Part shown: positions 1-8,403 of the stretch, one piece after another
How the letters are laid out: every line of letters starts with the position of its first letter
Position numbering within the stretch: position 1 is the stretch's first letter
Source of the DNA: Bradyrhizobium diazoefficiens USDA 110
GTDB taxonomy: Bacteria; Pseudomonadota; Alphaproteobacteria; Rhizobiales; Xanthobacteraceae
Length of the DNA stretch: 64,000 nt
NCBI RefSeq assembly: GCF_000011365.1
Contig: NC_004463.1
Location: 8,170,001-8,234,000, forward strand
Direction of reading: 5' to 3'
Notes under the pieces: generated by a model
The model's input: the letters and a program-made list of their open reading frames with translations, nothing else
Told to the model about the DNA's origin: nothing
The model's database searches: none
Made by a program: the position numbers and the translations under genes

Positions 1-1818
1 CGCACCCAGGCCGATTTCACCCGCGGCACCTTCCGGGTCAGAGGCGACGTCATCGACATCTTCCCGGCGCACTATGAGGACCGCGCCTGGCGCGTGAACC
101 TGTTCGGCGACACCATCGAGACCATCGAGGAGTTCGATCCGCTCACCGGCCACAAGCAGGACGAGCTCGAATTCATCAAGATGTACGCCAACTCGCACTA
201 TGTGACGCCGCGCCCGACGCTGGTGCAGGCGATCAAGTCGATCAAATCGGAATTGAAGCAGCGGCTCGATCAGCTGCACGACCAGGGCCGCCTTTTGGAA
301 GCGCAGCGGCTGGAGCAGCGCACCACCTTCGACCTCGAGATGATGGAGGCGACCGGAAGCTGCGCCGGCATCGAGAACTATTCGCGCTATCTCACCGGAC
401 GCCTGCCCGGCGAGCCGCCGCCGACGCTGTTCGAATACGTGCCTGACAACGCGCTGGTGTTCGCCGACGAAAGCCACGTCACCGTCCCCCAGATCGGCGC
501 CATGTTCAAAGGCGACTTCCGCCGCAAGGCGACGCTCGCCGAATACGGTTTCCGCCTGCCCTCCTGCATGGACAACCGCCCGCTCCGCTTCGAGGAATGG
601 GACATGATGCGGCCGCAGACCATCGCGGTGTCGGCGACGCCGAGCGGCTGGGAGCTGAACGAGAGCGGCGGCGTGTTCGTCGAGCAGGTCATTCGCCCGA
701 CCGGGCTTATTGATCCTCCGGTCAACATTCGCCCCGCCCGCACCCAGGTCGACGATCTGGTCGGCGAAGTCCGCGCCACCGCGCAGGCCGGCTATCGCTC
801 GCTGATCACGGTGCTGACCAAGCGCATGGCGGAGGATCTCACCGAATATCTGCACGAGCAGGGTATTCGCGTCCGCTACATGCACTCGGATATCGACACC
901 ATCGAGCGCATCGAGATCATCCGGGATCTCCGGCTCGGCGCGTTCGACGCGCTGGTCGGCATCAACCTCCTGCGCGAGGGCCTCGACATTCCCGAATGCG
1001 CGCTGGTCGCGATTCTCGACGCCGACAAGGAAGGCTTTTTGCGCAGCGAAACGTCCTTGATCCAGACCATCGGCCGCGCCGCGCGCAACGTCGACGGCAA
1101 GGTGATCCTCTATGCCGACCAGATGACCGGCTCGATGGAGCGCGCCATCGCCGAGACCAATCGGCGCCGCGAAAAACAGGTCGAGTACAACACCGCCAAC
1201 GGCATCACGCCGGAGAGCGTGAAGAAGCAGATCGGCGACATCCTCAATTCCGTCTACGAGCGCGACCACGTGCTGGTCGAGGTCGGCGGCCAGGACATGA
1301 CCGACGACGTCATCTCGATCGGACACAATTTCGAAGCCGTGCTCGCCGATCTCGAAACCCGCATGCGCGAGGCCGCCGCCGATTTGAACTTCGAGGAAGC
1401 CGCGCGCCTGCGCGACGAAGTCAAGCGCCTGCGCGCCACCGAGCTCGCGGTGGTCGACGACCCCACCGCCAAGCAGCGCACCGTCCAGGGCAAGGCCGGC
1501 GCCTATGCCGGCACCAAGAAGTACGGCGACGCGGCGAACCTGCCCGTCAGCGCGATGAAGAGGAAAACCGTGAGCTCCGCGCTGAAGGCCAGCGGCGGCG
1601 GCAGCGGCTCGAAGGTGCACAAGCCGCATCTCGACGAGATGCACGGCCCGGAATCGCTGCCCTACCGCGAGAAGCCGAGCCTGCCGGCAAAGCCGTTCGG
1701 CAGCACGAGCCGGATCATCCAGCCGACGGACTCGCGACAGTCAGGACCGGAGTTCGGCCCCACCCCGCGCTCCAGCGGCGGCGCGCCGGGGCATCGCGGC
1801 GGGTGGAAGAAGAGGTAG
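1..1818 (+). CDS. uvrB: Excinuclease ABC subunit B (5' end outside window)
   Basis: UvrB is the damage-verifying helicase-like subunit of UvrABC nucleotide excision repair. The frame is open from base 1 and 605 residues are visible; the N-terminal ATP-binding part lies upstream of the window. The late helicase motifs are clear ([11 protein letters not shown], then QTIGRAARN near base 1066), and a C-terminal UVR motif that contacts UvrC is encoded around bases 1345-1445 ([16 protein letters not shown]). A tail of about 120 residues rich in Ser, Gly and Pro follows, as is common in rhizobial UvrB. uvrC lies in the same window at 34847 but is not linked. The identity is secure; only the length is unknown. 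Confidence 0.97.
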   Translation, partial: RTQADFTRGTFRVRGDVIDIFPAHYEDRAWRVNLFGDTIETIEEFDPLTGHKQDELEFIKMYANSHYVTPRPTLVQAIKSIKSELKQRLDQLHDQGRLLEAQRLEQRTTFDLEMMEATGSCAGIENYSRYLTGRLPGEPPPTLFEYVPDNALVFADESHVTVPQIGAMFKGDFRRKATLAEYGFRLPSCMDNRPLRFEEWDMMRPQTIAVSATPSGWELNESGGVFVEQVIRPTGLIDPPVNIRPARTQVDDLVGEVRATAQAGYRSLITVLTKRMAEDLTEYLHEQGIRVRYMHSDIDTIERIEIIRDLRLGAFDALVGINLLREGLDIPECALVAILDADKEGFLRSETSLIQTIGRAARNVDGKVILYADQMTGSMERAIAETNRRREKQVEYNTANGITPESVKKQIGDILNSVYERDHVLVEVGGQDMTDDVISIGHNFEAVLADLETRMREAAADLNFEEAARLRDEVKRLRATELAVVDDPTAKQRTVQGKAGAYAGTKKYGDAANLPVSAMKRKTVSSALKASGGGSGSKVHKPHLDEMHGPESLPYREKPSLPAKPFGSTSRIIQPTDSRQSGPEFGPTPRSSGGAPGHRGGWKKR

Positions 1819-1850
1819 GGGGCGCGGGGTCATCCGCGTTGTTCGTGGTT

Positions 1851-1891
1851 ATGGATTCCGGGCTCGCGACTTCGTCGCGCCCCGGAATGAC
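1851..1891. repeat. Short palindromic intergenic repeat (family A)
   Basis: Inverted repeat whose arms read GATTCCGGG and CCCCGGAAT around a variable GC-rich centre. It lies between uvrB and the decayed gene at 1911. The same arms recur in many other gaps of this window, so this is a dispersed REP-like element. Family naming is mine. Confidence 0.75.
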
Positions 1892-1910
1892 GAGGGAGAG
1901 ATATGCTCCC

Positions 1911-2276
1911 TCACCCCACGCTCGCCGTCACCACGGCCATCACCGACAGCAGCAGCACGATGGTCACGAGCTGGAGCGAGGCGACCGGCTGGGTGCGCCA
2001 GGCGGTGATCTTGTCGCCGAGCGACAAATGGGCTTCGAAGAATTTCGGTTCGTAGACGGTCTTGAAGACGGCGGGGAAGCTCGGGCCCAGGGCCACCGCG
2101 AGCAGCGCGTGGGCGAGCTAGGCGATTGCGACGAAGATGGCGACGCTGGGGTCGCCGACGCGGTCGTGGTTACCGAGCAGCTTGAGCAGCATCGCGGCCG
2201 TGGCGAAGGTCGGGAAGCTCTGGAGGGTCGCGGTCAGCGCAAGGCCTTCGACCGCGTTGTGCAGGCGGGACTTTGG
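1911..2276 (-). pseudogene. Decayed small membrane protein gene with in-frame stop
   Basis: On the minus strand a continuous protein-like frame runs from about 2276 to a TGA at 1911-1913, interrupted by one in-frame TAG at 2118-2120. Upstream of the stop it reads NAVEGLALTATLQSF and then a stretch with DPSVAIFVAIA; downstream it continues LAHALLAVALGPSFP and ends with a hydrophobic helix (TIVLLLSVMAVVTASVG). No convincing start codon or ribosome site remains at the 5' end. Composition and frame continuity on both sides of the stop argue for a recently inactivated integral membrane protein. I do not recognise the family. A start just after the stop (GTG at 2094-2096) could still make a 61-residue remnant. 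Confidence 0.6.
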
Positions 2277-2353
2277 GGATGACGTTAGTCGCGATGCCGC
2301 ACGGGTGATGTGAGTTGGGTCACGCGCCTTTTTGGCGCCGGAACAAGAGGCGA

Positions 2354-2398
2354 GATGGATTCCGGGTTCGTGCCAAGTGGCGCGCCCCGGAATGACAG
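2354..2398. repeat. Short palindromic intergenic repeat (family A)
   Basis: GATTCCGGG / CCCCGGAATGAC inverted repeat directly downstream of the minus-strand gene at 2403-2639, where it may also act as a transcript-end hairpin. Confidence 0.75.
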
Positions 2399-2402
2399 GG
2401 AG

Positions 2403-2639
2403 CTACAGCTTCCCCTGCCCGTTCACCTGGCCCTGCTGTTGCCGCTGCCTTTCCTGTTCCTTGGCGTGGTGCCGGCCGTAGAGGCAGCCGGCGGCGGCGC
2501 CGAGGACGCCGTGATGGCCGGCATAGTGGCCGGCGACGCCGCCGACGACGGCGCCCTTGATGCAGCCCTTGGGGTTGGCGGTGGAGGTCGCACCGCAGAT
2601 GAGAAGCGCGGCGGTGACGGCGAGAAGCTGGGATTTCAT
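2403..2639 (-). CDS. Small exported glycine-zipper protein
   Basis: A 78-residue protein with an N-terminal signal sequence (MKSQLLAVTAALLICGATS) followed by a glycine-zipper stretch (GAVVGGVAGHYAGHHG, then GAAAGCLYGRHH) and a short Gln/Arg/Lys-rich tail. Such proteins resemble the YMGG/Gly-zipper families of periplasmic or membrane-associated proteins of unknown role. Two cysteines flank the zipper in the mature part. The start was chosen because the signal peptide begins there; an upstream open frame exists but has no protein-like character. The gene stands alone between family A repeats. Function unknown. Confidence 0.7.
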   Translation of the reverse strand: MKSQLLAVTAALLICGATSTANPKGCIKGAVVGGVAGHYAGHHGVLGAAAGCLYGRHHAKEQERQRQQQGQVNGQGKL

Positions 2640-2899
2640 GGATCGATGTCTCCGGATGCGGTGTCGGCGTCCCAACGGGCGCGGGCGTATCGCGGTTCCC
2701 GCGCCTGCGCGGCCCCGGCATTGCGCAAGGCGATTTCGTGCAGGCGCACGGGCGCTCAACCCATAATTGCAGCCATGAACCTGGCATTGCGCTTGCGCGT
2801 CATATCGACTGCAACACTCCTGTGGTTTCGCGGATTGCCGGTGCGCGAAACCGCGCGTTAGCGTTGCGCAACGCCATGCGGCCAATGAGGACGGGCGGA

Positions 2900-3352
2900 A
2901 TGACAGTCGAGAAGCTCAATCGCCAGCGCGTCGTGCATCTGCTCGACGCCTTCGCGCGCGGCGACATCGAGGCCGCGCTGTCGTGCTGCACCGACGACGT
3001 CGACTTCCTCACCCACGCGCCGATCGACATCCTGCCGCACATGGTGCCGCGCCACGGCAAGGCCGAATTGCGCGCGCTCTGGCAGACGGTCTGGTCGCGC
3101 TATTCGGAGATCCGCTACAAGGCGCCGCACATCGTCGCCGAGGGCGACGAGGTCGCCACCTACATGCAGACCTATTTCAGGAAGCGCAGCAACGACCGCG
3201 TCGTGCAGTTCGACATGGCGGTGTTCTACACCTTCCGCAACGGACAGGTGGCGCAGATCCGCGAGATCATCGATTCCTACGATCTGGTGCAGCAGGTGCT
3301 GGAGCGCGAGATCGGACCGCTGATCGTGGGGGCGCGGGTGGACGGGAGTTAA
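2900..3352 (+). CDS. NTF2/SnoaL-like protein, copy 1
   Basis: A 150-residue protein of the nuclear-transport-factor-2-like (SnoaL/ketosteroid isomerase) fold: an N-terminal helix with FARGDIEAAL, the strand pair with DVDFLTHAPIDILP, and a C-terminal strand (RNGQVAQIREIIDSYD). These small alpha+beta barrels act as isomerases, hydrolases or binding domains, and no specific reaction can be read here. The nearby gene at 3729 is a clear paralogue sharing the PID(I/M) motif, the following R-x-GK, and the end motif DLV(Q/E)Q. The ATG at 2900 was preferred for alignment with the paralogue; in-frame ATGs at 2876 and 2885 are alternatives. Confidence 0.8.
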   Translation: MTVEKLNRQRVVHLLDAFARGDIEAALSCCTDDVDFLTHAPIDILPHMVPRHGKAELRALWQTVWSRYSEIRYKAPHIVAEGDEVATYMQTYFRKRSNDRVVQFDMAVFYTFRNGQVAQIREIIDSYDLVQQVLEREIGPLIVGARVDGS

Positions 3353-3374
3353 TCCCGACCGCGCTCTTCGCGAC

Positions 3375-3496
3375 GTCGTCCTGGCGAAAGCCAGGACCCA
3401 TTACCCCGACTGCCGATATGGTGGCACCTTGCTAACCGCTAGCGTGCCCATTGCAGGATTCGGTGGCTATGGGTCCTGGCATTCGCCAGGACGACA
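3375..3496. repeat. Inverted pair of family B palindromes
   Basis: Two copies of a palindrome around GTCCTGGC...GCCAGGAC (3375-3403 and 3468-3496), facing each other across about 65 bp. The same unit recurs near 21660 and at 48642-48768. They lie between the two NTF2-like genes. Confidence 0.7.
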
Positions 3497-3728
3497 CCGA
3501 GAATGCGGGAACCAGCGCTCGTACGCTTGAGCCCCCCGGAAGATTACGGGGTTCTGTTGTAAATCTCACAAAACGCGACCAATTGTGCATTGCGAAAACG
3601 TGAATTGCGTTTTGGCCGAAATTCCGTATTTTATTCGCATACAAACGAGTTGAGCCGCCCCGAGGCACGTTTCCTGTGCATCGGGCTGCTTTCCGTTTTT
3701 TTGCAAGCCAGCTTCAGGACTGCCCAAA
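3497..3728. other. AT-richer upstream region of the second NTF2-like gene
   Basis: The rest of the 376-bp gap between the NTF2-like genes. It is visibly lower in GC than its surroundings (about 3540-3720), with TTTTATTCGCATAC and a T-run near 3697, and probably holds the promoter of the gene at 3729. No RNA gene or convincing ORF was seen. Confidence 0.4.
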
Positions 3729-4169
3729 ATGACAGAGCACAGCCTCTGGCGTTTCTCGCGCGCATTGCACCGCGCGATCAACGACCGGCATTTCGAGGAT
3801 ATCGAGGCCCTGATCGACGAGGACGTCGAGTGGGCGCTCTATGGCCCGATCGACATGTTTCCGTTCCTCGGCGCACGCCAGGGCAAGGACGCCGTGCTCG
3901 ACGTCATCCGCCAGCTCGCCGACAATTTCCAGGTCCGCCGCTTCGATCGCGAGAGCATCATGCTCGGCGTCGATTCCGCCGCCTCGATGCTGCGCTATTC
4001 GCTGACGGCGCTGGATTCCAACAAGCCGATTTCCTTGCGGGTCGCGCAGTTCGCCCAGTTCAGGGCGGGCAAGCTCGTCAGCTTGCGCGTGCTGATCGAC
4101 ACCTTCGACCTGGTCGAGCAGGCACTCGGCCGTGCCATTCATCTGCCGAAGATGAGCAGCGTCGGCTGA
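3729..4169 (+). CDS. NTF2/SnoaL-like protein, copy 2
   Basis: A 146-residue NTF2-like protein, paralogous to the one at 2900: DVEWALYGPIDMFP matches DVDFLTHAPIDILP, and the end LIDTFDLVEQALGR matches IIDSYDLVQQVLER. The fold is a cone-shaped barrel used as a small-molecule enzyme or binding domain; the substrate is unknown. Divergence between the copies is large, so the duplication is old. No cofactor-binding motif is visible. The ATG at 3729 begins the conserved helix, so the start is reasonable although no strong ribosome site precedes it. Confidence 0.8.
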   Translation: MTEHSLWRFSRALHRAINDRHFEDIEALIDEDVEWALYGPIDMFPFLGARQGKDAVLDVIRQLADNFQVRRFDRESIMLGVDSAASMLRYSLTALDSNKPISLRVAQFAQFRAGKLVSLRVLIDTFDLVEQALGRAIHLPKMSSVG

Positions 4170-4450
4170 GGGGGGACGCCAACGGGCCCCGCTCTTCGGG
4201 ACCGATGACGATGCGTGGCGCGACGTCCTGGCCTCCAGCCCCGCCGGATGCCGTCGTGCCGGAAGCCCGTCGTCGGGCGCGCGCCTTTCGCGCGGCCCGT
4301 TGGTTCGCGTCCCCAGGCAAGCGTCCAAAGGCGAGCCGCCACAATTTCGCAACGATAGGTCAGCATCCTCGCTGCGGAATGGCGCATGGTCATTGCGGAA
4401 GTCCGCTATATATTATCGGACAGCATGCGCCGGGGTTCGCGGGCAGGACG

Positions 4451-5365
4451 ATGGAATTCTCGACAGGTTTTGGCTGGACCAGGCTGCCGGCGCTGGCGGC
4501 CGCGTTCATTCTGGGCTCGGTGCTGACGGTCTCGGCGCAGATCATCCCGCCCTTCTCCCCACCCGCGGCCGCGCCCGACGAGGACGCCGAGGCGGCCGAA
4601 GCCCCCGACGCCAACGACCCCGACGTGCTCAAAGGCATCGACGTCGACAAGCTCGACTGGGGCCAGCTCGCGATCGACGCCGGCACGCTCAACGACCTCA
4701 TCGCCGCCAAGAAGCGCGCGCAGGCCGCCGCCAATGACGGGATGAACTGGTCGTCGAACACCAATGCCAACGGCTCCTCGGCGGTGACGGTGAAGCAGTC
4801 GGTATCCTCGTTCTGGGACGCCCGCATCGGCGCCGACATGACGGTGACGAGCGAGCCGCGGACGATGTCCGAGCTCTTGGCGCAGAAGGCCGCCAATGGC
4901 GGCAGCCTGCCGCAATCCTCCGGCAGCGCCTGGGCGGCGGCGACCGCGCCGGGCGCGGGCCCGATCTGGGACAAGACCGCGGTGGAAGCCCGCGTCGATC
5001 CCGGCGCCGAGCAGAGCAAGCTCGGCGCGTCGCTGACCAAATCGTTGCCGCTGTCGGGCGACACGTCGCTGACGCTCCAGAACGGCTACAGCGTCAACCA
5101 GCAGGGCACGACCGCGGTCCCCGGCATCGGCGGGCACATCACCCGCAATTACGAGACCGACCAGTCCGCCAAGGTCACCCTCACCGACACCGGCACCAGC
5201 ATCACCGCCGGCCAGACGCTCTCGACCACCGACGACAAATGGCTGCGCAAGTTCGGCGCCGAGCAAAAGCTGTTCGACAACGTCACCGTCTCCGGCTCGG
5301 TCGGCGAGACCTCGCAGGGCGCGATCAACAAGAGCCTGACGGCGGGGTTCAAGAAGAGCTGGTGA
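4451..5365 (+). CDS. Exported protein, possible small outer-membrane barrel
   Basis: A 304-residue protein with a signal peptide (LAAAFILGSVLTVSAQ), then a Pro/Ala/Asp/Glu-rich linker (residues ~37-60) and a Ser/Thr/Gly-rich C-terminal half. That half shows alternating strand-like segments (LSGDTSLTLQNGYSV, AKVTLTDTGTSITAG, DNVTVSGSVGETS) and the chain ends in an aromatic residue (AGFKKSW), as beta-barrel outer-membrane proteins often do. I know of no assigned function; it looks like a conserved Bradyrhizobium hypothetical. The start follows a GGGCAGGAC ribosome-site-like stretch, and the signal peptide begins about ten residues in. Confidence 0.75.
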   Translation: MEFSTGFGWTRLPALAAAFILGSVLTVSAQIIPPFSPPAAAPDEDAEAAEAPDANDPDVLKGIDVDKLDWGQLAIDAGTLNDLIAAKKRAQAAANDGMNWSSNTNANGSSAVTVKQSVSSFWDARIGADMTVTSEPRTMSELLAQKAANGGSLPQSSGSAWAAATAPGAGPIWDKTAVEARVDPGAEQSKLGASLTKSLPLSGDTSLTLQNGYSVNQQGTTAVPGIGGHITRNYETDQSAKVTLTDTGTSITAGQTLSTTDDKWLRKFGAEQKLFDNVTVSGSVGETSQGAINKSLTAGFKKSW

Positions 5366-5376
5366 GTGTGTTTTCG

Positions 5377-5513
5377 CCTCTCCCCGCTTGCGGGGAGAGG
5401 CCGGAATTTGCGACAGCAAACTCCGGGTGAGGGGGAGTCTCCGCGGGTCCAACTCTCACCATCCTCGCGGAGAGTCCCCCTCACCTCCCTCTCCCCGCTT
5501 GCGGGGAGAGGGA
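5377..5513. repeat. Structured intergenic element, family C copy 1
   Basis: About 137 bp bounded by two CTCCCCGCTTGCGGGGAG hairpins. Inside are a short CCGGA...TCCGG-type hairpin and a long stem between GGTGAGGGGGA and TCCCCCTCACC. Copies with the same layout are at 12450 and 25791. The remaining 212 bp up to the gene at 5726 contain nothing else recognisable apart from a ribosome site (AGGGGAACAACG). Confidence 0.75.
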
Positions 5514-5725
5514 GTCAGACACCGGCCGTGCCGCGAAGGCGCTCCGCCGCAGCCGCCGTTTAGACATTCCTAACCATACGCCACGGCAAAACCCCCGAAT
5601 GGTCCGCCCTTGCCGCATCTCGGCCCAGTTACGGTCAAAATCCGGCGCCCTGATGCGGATCGCCTTACAGACGTCGTCGTGCGGGGGACACTCGCGCTGC
5701 GCTCAACGCGAACAGGGGAACAACG

Positions 5726-6148
5726 ATGAACGCCATGCGTCCGGAAAAGACCGAGACCACCGAGACCGAGACGGTCGACAGCAATCTCGCCGCGGTGACG
5801 GAAGTCGAAGCCGGCATCCGTGACTTCGTCCGCAACGACATCGCCTATCTGCGCCGGCCGGCAGCGACGACCACCGACGCGCCGCCGCTCGATCCGAGCG
5901 CGGAGGCCACCGTCACCAACGTCAACTCGCTGATCCAGCGCGTCGCCGGCACCTCGCTCGCCGAGATCGAGAATCTGATCTCCGAGCTCGAGAGCCTGCG
6001 CGACCTGCTCCATGCCGAAGGCCAGCGCGTCCAGCGGGAGATCTCCGGCTACGCCCAGCTCAGCCAGGCCGCGATGAAGTCGACCCGCATGATCGCCGAC
6101 AACGTCGCGCAGTGGAAGCGCGCCGCCGACGGCCTGCGCAACAGCTGA
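5726..6148 (+). CDS. Conserved hypothetical coiled-coil protein
   Basis: A 140-residue soluble protein with an acidic Thr/Glu-rich start (EKTETTETETVD), a short region predicted to be helical, and a long C-terminal heptad-like helix (LAEIENLISELESLRDLLHAEG) continuing into EISGYAQLSQAAMKS. No signal peptide or membrane segment. It resembles short coiled-coil proteins found across Bradyrhizobium; the family has no assigned role that I can name. AGGGGAACAACG precedes the ATG, and a strong terminator follows at 6173, so it is probably monocistronic. Confidence 0.75.
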   Translation: MNAMRPEKTETTETETVDSNLAAVTEVEAGIRDFVRNDIAYLRRPAATTTDAPPLDPSAEATVTNVNSLIQRVAGTSLAEIENLISELESLRDLLHAEGQRVQREISGYAQLSQAAMKSTRMIADNVAQWKRAADGLRNS

Positions 6149-6172
6149 TCGGTCAGCACCCGGCATCACCGG

Positions 6173-6204
6173 CCGCCGCGTTCCGAAAGGGGCGCGGCGG
6201 TTTT
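6173..6204 (+). terminator. Rho-independent terminator after the coiled-coil gene
   Basis: Stem CCGCCGCG (6173-6180) with CGCGGCGG (6193-6200), followed by TTTT and a T-rich tail, 25 bases after the stop codon at 6148. Confidence 0.85.
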
Positions 6205-6275
6205 GATTCTTGGGGAGTCGCGCGCTCCTCAACGACGGTGTCATCACCCGCCTTGTGCGCACTTGCGCACTGGAG

Positions 6276-6363
6276 CGGGCGATCCAGTATTCCAGAGACG
6301 GCGGTGATTGAGCGGAGACGCCGCGGCGTACTGGATGCCCCGGACAAGCCGGGGCATGACAGC
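6276..6363. repeat. Palindromic intergenic repeat
   Basis: ATCCAGTA and TACTGGAT arms (about 6282 and 6331) flank a GC-rich centre, followed by a second palindrome GCCCCGGACAAGCCGGGGC. Related units with GACAAGC occur near 21550 and 23440. It fills most of the 338-bp gap before the small gene at 6487; nothing else was recognised in that gap apart from the terminator at 6173. Confidence 0.6.
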
Positions 6364-6486
6364 GGAGGGCTTGGCAGGCGGCCACGCAAGTACGTCGGCC
6401 AGAGCCCCCCTTTTGAACCCTCCACCCCTCCCCGACGACCAATGCCAGGCGCCCGTCGGTTTTACGCGGGCTCAGGGGGACATTTC

Positions 6487-6624
6487 ATGGAAAGCATTCG
6501 GCCCGACACCACGGAGCCCATACCGCTGCGACCCGCGCCGAACCAGTTCGGCACGATCATGCTGCGCTTCGTTGGATTATTGGCGGTTGCGATCGCAGTG
6601 CTGGCGTTCGTCTATAGCCGCTGA
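6487..6624 (+). CDS. Single-pass small membrane protein (45 aa)
   Basis: A 45-residue protein with a 24-residue polar N-terminus rich in Pro and Thr, followed by one hydrophobic helix (FVGLLAVAIAVLAFVYSR) with a terminal Arg. A good ribosome site (AGGGGGACATTTC) precedes the ATG. The layout suggests an N-in or N-out single-span protein of unknown function. It converges with the equally small membrane gene at 6664-6810, with only 39 bases between the stop codons. Confidence 0.65.
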   Translation: MESIRPDTTEPIPLRPAPNQFGTIMLRFVGLLAVAIAVLAFVYSR

Positions 6625-6663
6625 GCGGAAGCCGGACACCGGCCCCGAAACGTTAACGAGCTC

Positions 6664-6810
6664 TTACCGGGCGGCTTCCACGGTCGAGGCTTCCAGGGTG
6701 TAGGCGCCATCGGCATAGCCCTTCACCACCATGCCGGCGACCAGCATCACGGCCAACGTCGCGGTCGCAAAGATAAATCCAACAAACTTGAGTGCGCCGC
6801 GGTCAGCCAT
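6664..6810 (-). CDS. Single-pass small membrane protein (48 aa)
   Basis: A 48-residue frame on the minus strand: a short basic/polar start (MADRGALKF), one membrane helix (FIFATATLAVMLVAGMVV), then a polar tail (KGYADGAYTLEASTVEAAR). The purine-rich stretch GGACGAGGACC just upstream of the ATG can serve as ribosome site. Length, composition and start signals support a real gene although it is short. No family is recognised. The stop codon lies 39 bases from the end of the convergent gene at 6487. Confidence 0.6.
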   Translation of the reverse strand: MADRGALKFVGFIFATATLAVMLVAGMVVKGYADGAYTLEASTVEAAR

Positions 6811-7005
6811 GGTCCTCGTCCCCTGTCCTCTGCCTATTCGTTCAAATAGACAGCGACAGGTTCATAATTGGTTAGCAACTCGATGGTTCCCCCAACTGCT
6901 TCGCGGGCAACCATGTTGCGCAGGCTTATGGCAGCCGCCCGGAATCGCGTCCATAGCGCGCGGGCAACACTCGCGCTCTTTTCAGCCGTTCATCTTGGAA
7001 CTGAT

Positions 7006-7485
7006 CTAACCGCCCTTCCGCATCGGCACGAAGGCTGAGGCGGTGATGGCGTAGACCTCTTCGCCGCGCTGGTTGGTGCCGGTGGTGCGGGCCGTCAAAA
7101 TGCCCCAGCCGGGGCGCGAGGCGGAGGTGCGCTTGTCGATGACGACATTGGCGTAAGAAACGGTATCGCCGGCGAGCACCGGCCGGATCCAGCGCAGGTC
7201 GCGAAAGCCCGGTGACGGGCCCCACACCGCGACCTCCTCGCCGCGCGCTGCGGCCACTCGCGCCAGACGTTGGCCGTCCGCGACAAGCAGGCTCATGCAG
7301 GCCGAGCCGACATGCCAGCCCGAGGCCGCGAGCCCGCCGAACAGCGAGTTCTTGCCTTCCTCCTCGTCGAGGTGAAAGCGCTGCGGATCGAATTTTTGGG
7401 CGAATGTCTTGATCGACTCCGCGGTGAACGTATAGGCGCCGATCTCACGGCGATGGCCGATCTCGATCTCCTCGAAAAACGGCAT
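7006..7485 (-). CDS. MaoC-like hot-dog dehydratase, second gene of pair
   Basis: A 159-residue single hot-dog domain of the MaoC (R)-hydratase-like family. The hydratase signature is visible as FDPQRFHLDEE, with Asp and His in the positions used to hydrate 2-enoyl-CoA, followed by GGLAASGWHV. Acyl-CoA thioester chemistry is the general expectation; the substrate is unknown. Its ATG overlaps the TGA of the preceding gene (TGATG at 7483-7487), so the pair is translationally coupled and may form a heterodimer with one functional site each, as two-domain hydratases do. Confidence 0.85.
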   Translation of the reverse strand: MPFFEEIEIGHRREIGAYTFTAESIKTFAQKFDPQRFHLDEEEGKNSLFGGLAASGWHVGSACMSLLVADGQRLARVAAARGEEVAVWGPSPGFRDLRWIRPVLAGDTVSYANVVIDKRTSASRPGWGILTARTTGTNQRGEEVYAITASAFVPMRKGG

Positions 7486-7937
7486 CAGACCGCCCCCTCG
7501 CGTCGCTCGATCAGGATCGGCGAGGTCATCTCGCACAGCACCTGCCCCGCCGCGTTGCGCACGGTGCATTTGAACTTGACGATGCCGAGCCCGGGGCGGC
7601 TCTTCGAGGCGCGCGCCTCCATGACATCGACGTCCAGCATGAGGTCGTCGCCGGGCCTGAGCGGCGACAGCCAGCGCACCTCGTCGACGCCGGGGGAGCC
7701 GAGCGAGGCGGCGCGGGTGATGAAGCCGTCGGCCATCATCCGCATCATCAGCGAGCACAGGTGCCAGCCCGAGCCGGACAGGCCGCGCAGCATGCTCTTG
7801 CTGGCGGCGTCCTCGTCCAGGTGCATCGGTTGCGGATCGAACTCGGCGGCGAAGGCCAAGATCTCGTCGCGGGTGACATGGCGCGGGCCGAACGTTCCGA
7901 ACCGGCCGGGCGGGAAGTCTTCAAAGGTCAGGGTCAT
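7485..7937 (-). CDS. MaoC-like hot-dog dehydratase, first gene of pair
   Basis: A 150-residue MaoC-family protein with the signature FDPQPMHLDED followed by LSGSGWHLCSL. It is about the same length as its downstream partner and similar to it throughout, so the pair probably arose by tandem duplication. Such proteins act on CoA-bound or related substrates in fatty-acid, polyhydroxyalkanoate or mesaconyl-type pathways; none can be assigned from this sequence. The ATG at 7935-7937 sits at the start of the conserved region. Coupled to the next gene by TGATG. Confidence 0.85.
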   Translation of the reverse strand: MTLTFEDFPPGRFGTFGPRHVTRDEILAFAAEFDPQPMHLDEDAASKSMLRGLSGSGWHLCSLMMRMMADGFITRAASLGSPGVDEVRWLSPLRPGDDLMLDVDVMEARASKSRPGLGIVKFKCTVRNAAGQVLCEMTSPILIERREGAV

Positions 7938-8106
7938 CTTGGGATTGCTGGCGGAAATGACAGATTGTGGCCGCACTTTGCGGCAATCTCAACCCGCCGG
8001 CCCGCATGGCTCGTGCTACATTCGACGCGGCGATTCTGGCCTTGAGTCGGGTCAACCGAGGGCCGAAGCCCGATTTGACAAGGCCCGATTTGTCCGGGGG
8101 AGAGCG

Positions 8107-8403
8107 ATGTTTTCATTCAGCGACCTGTTTCAGTGGGACCGCTTTATCACGCCGACGATCATCAAGACCTTCTACTGGCTGGTGATCGCGCTGATCTGCC
8201 TGTTCGGCCTCTCCGGCATCTTCTCCGGCCTAGCTGCGATGGCGATCAGCCCGTTCGGCGGCTTCCTGGTGCTGCTGTCGTCGATCGCGAGCGTCGTCGT
8301 CGGCATCGTGTTCTCGCGCATCGTCGCGGAACTGATCCTGATCGTCTTCCGCATCAACGAGCATCTCGGCGCGATCCGGGATCAGGGCGGCGGGATGCGG
8401 TAG
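8107..8403 (+). CDS. DUF4282 family membrane protein
   Basis: A 98-residue inner-membrane protein. It begins with FSDLFQWDRFITPTIIK, the typical start of DUF4282 proteins, followed by two hydrophobic helices (YWLVIALICLFGLSGIFSG and FLVLLSSIASVVVGIVFSR) and a C-terminal helix with FRINEHL. The family is widespread but has no known function. A strong ribosome site (CGGGGGAGAGCG) directly precedes the ATG. Family assignment comes from remembered family features, not a search. Confidence 0.8.
   Translation: MFSFSDLFQWDRFITPTIIKTFYWLVIALICLFGLSGIFSGLAAMAISPFGGFLVLLSSIASVVVGIVFSRIVAELILIVFRINEHLGAIRDQGGGMR

Noticed and set aside
3590..4450. Long upstream extension in frame with the exported protein at 4451
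   Set aside because: It crosses the NTF2-like gene in another frame and has no protein character; the signal peptide fixes the start near 4451.
6653..6667. TTAA-N7-TTAC near the end of the small membrane gene
   Set aside because: One mismatch to the CtrA consensus, and the right half is the stop codon of the 48-residue gene rather than an upstream region.
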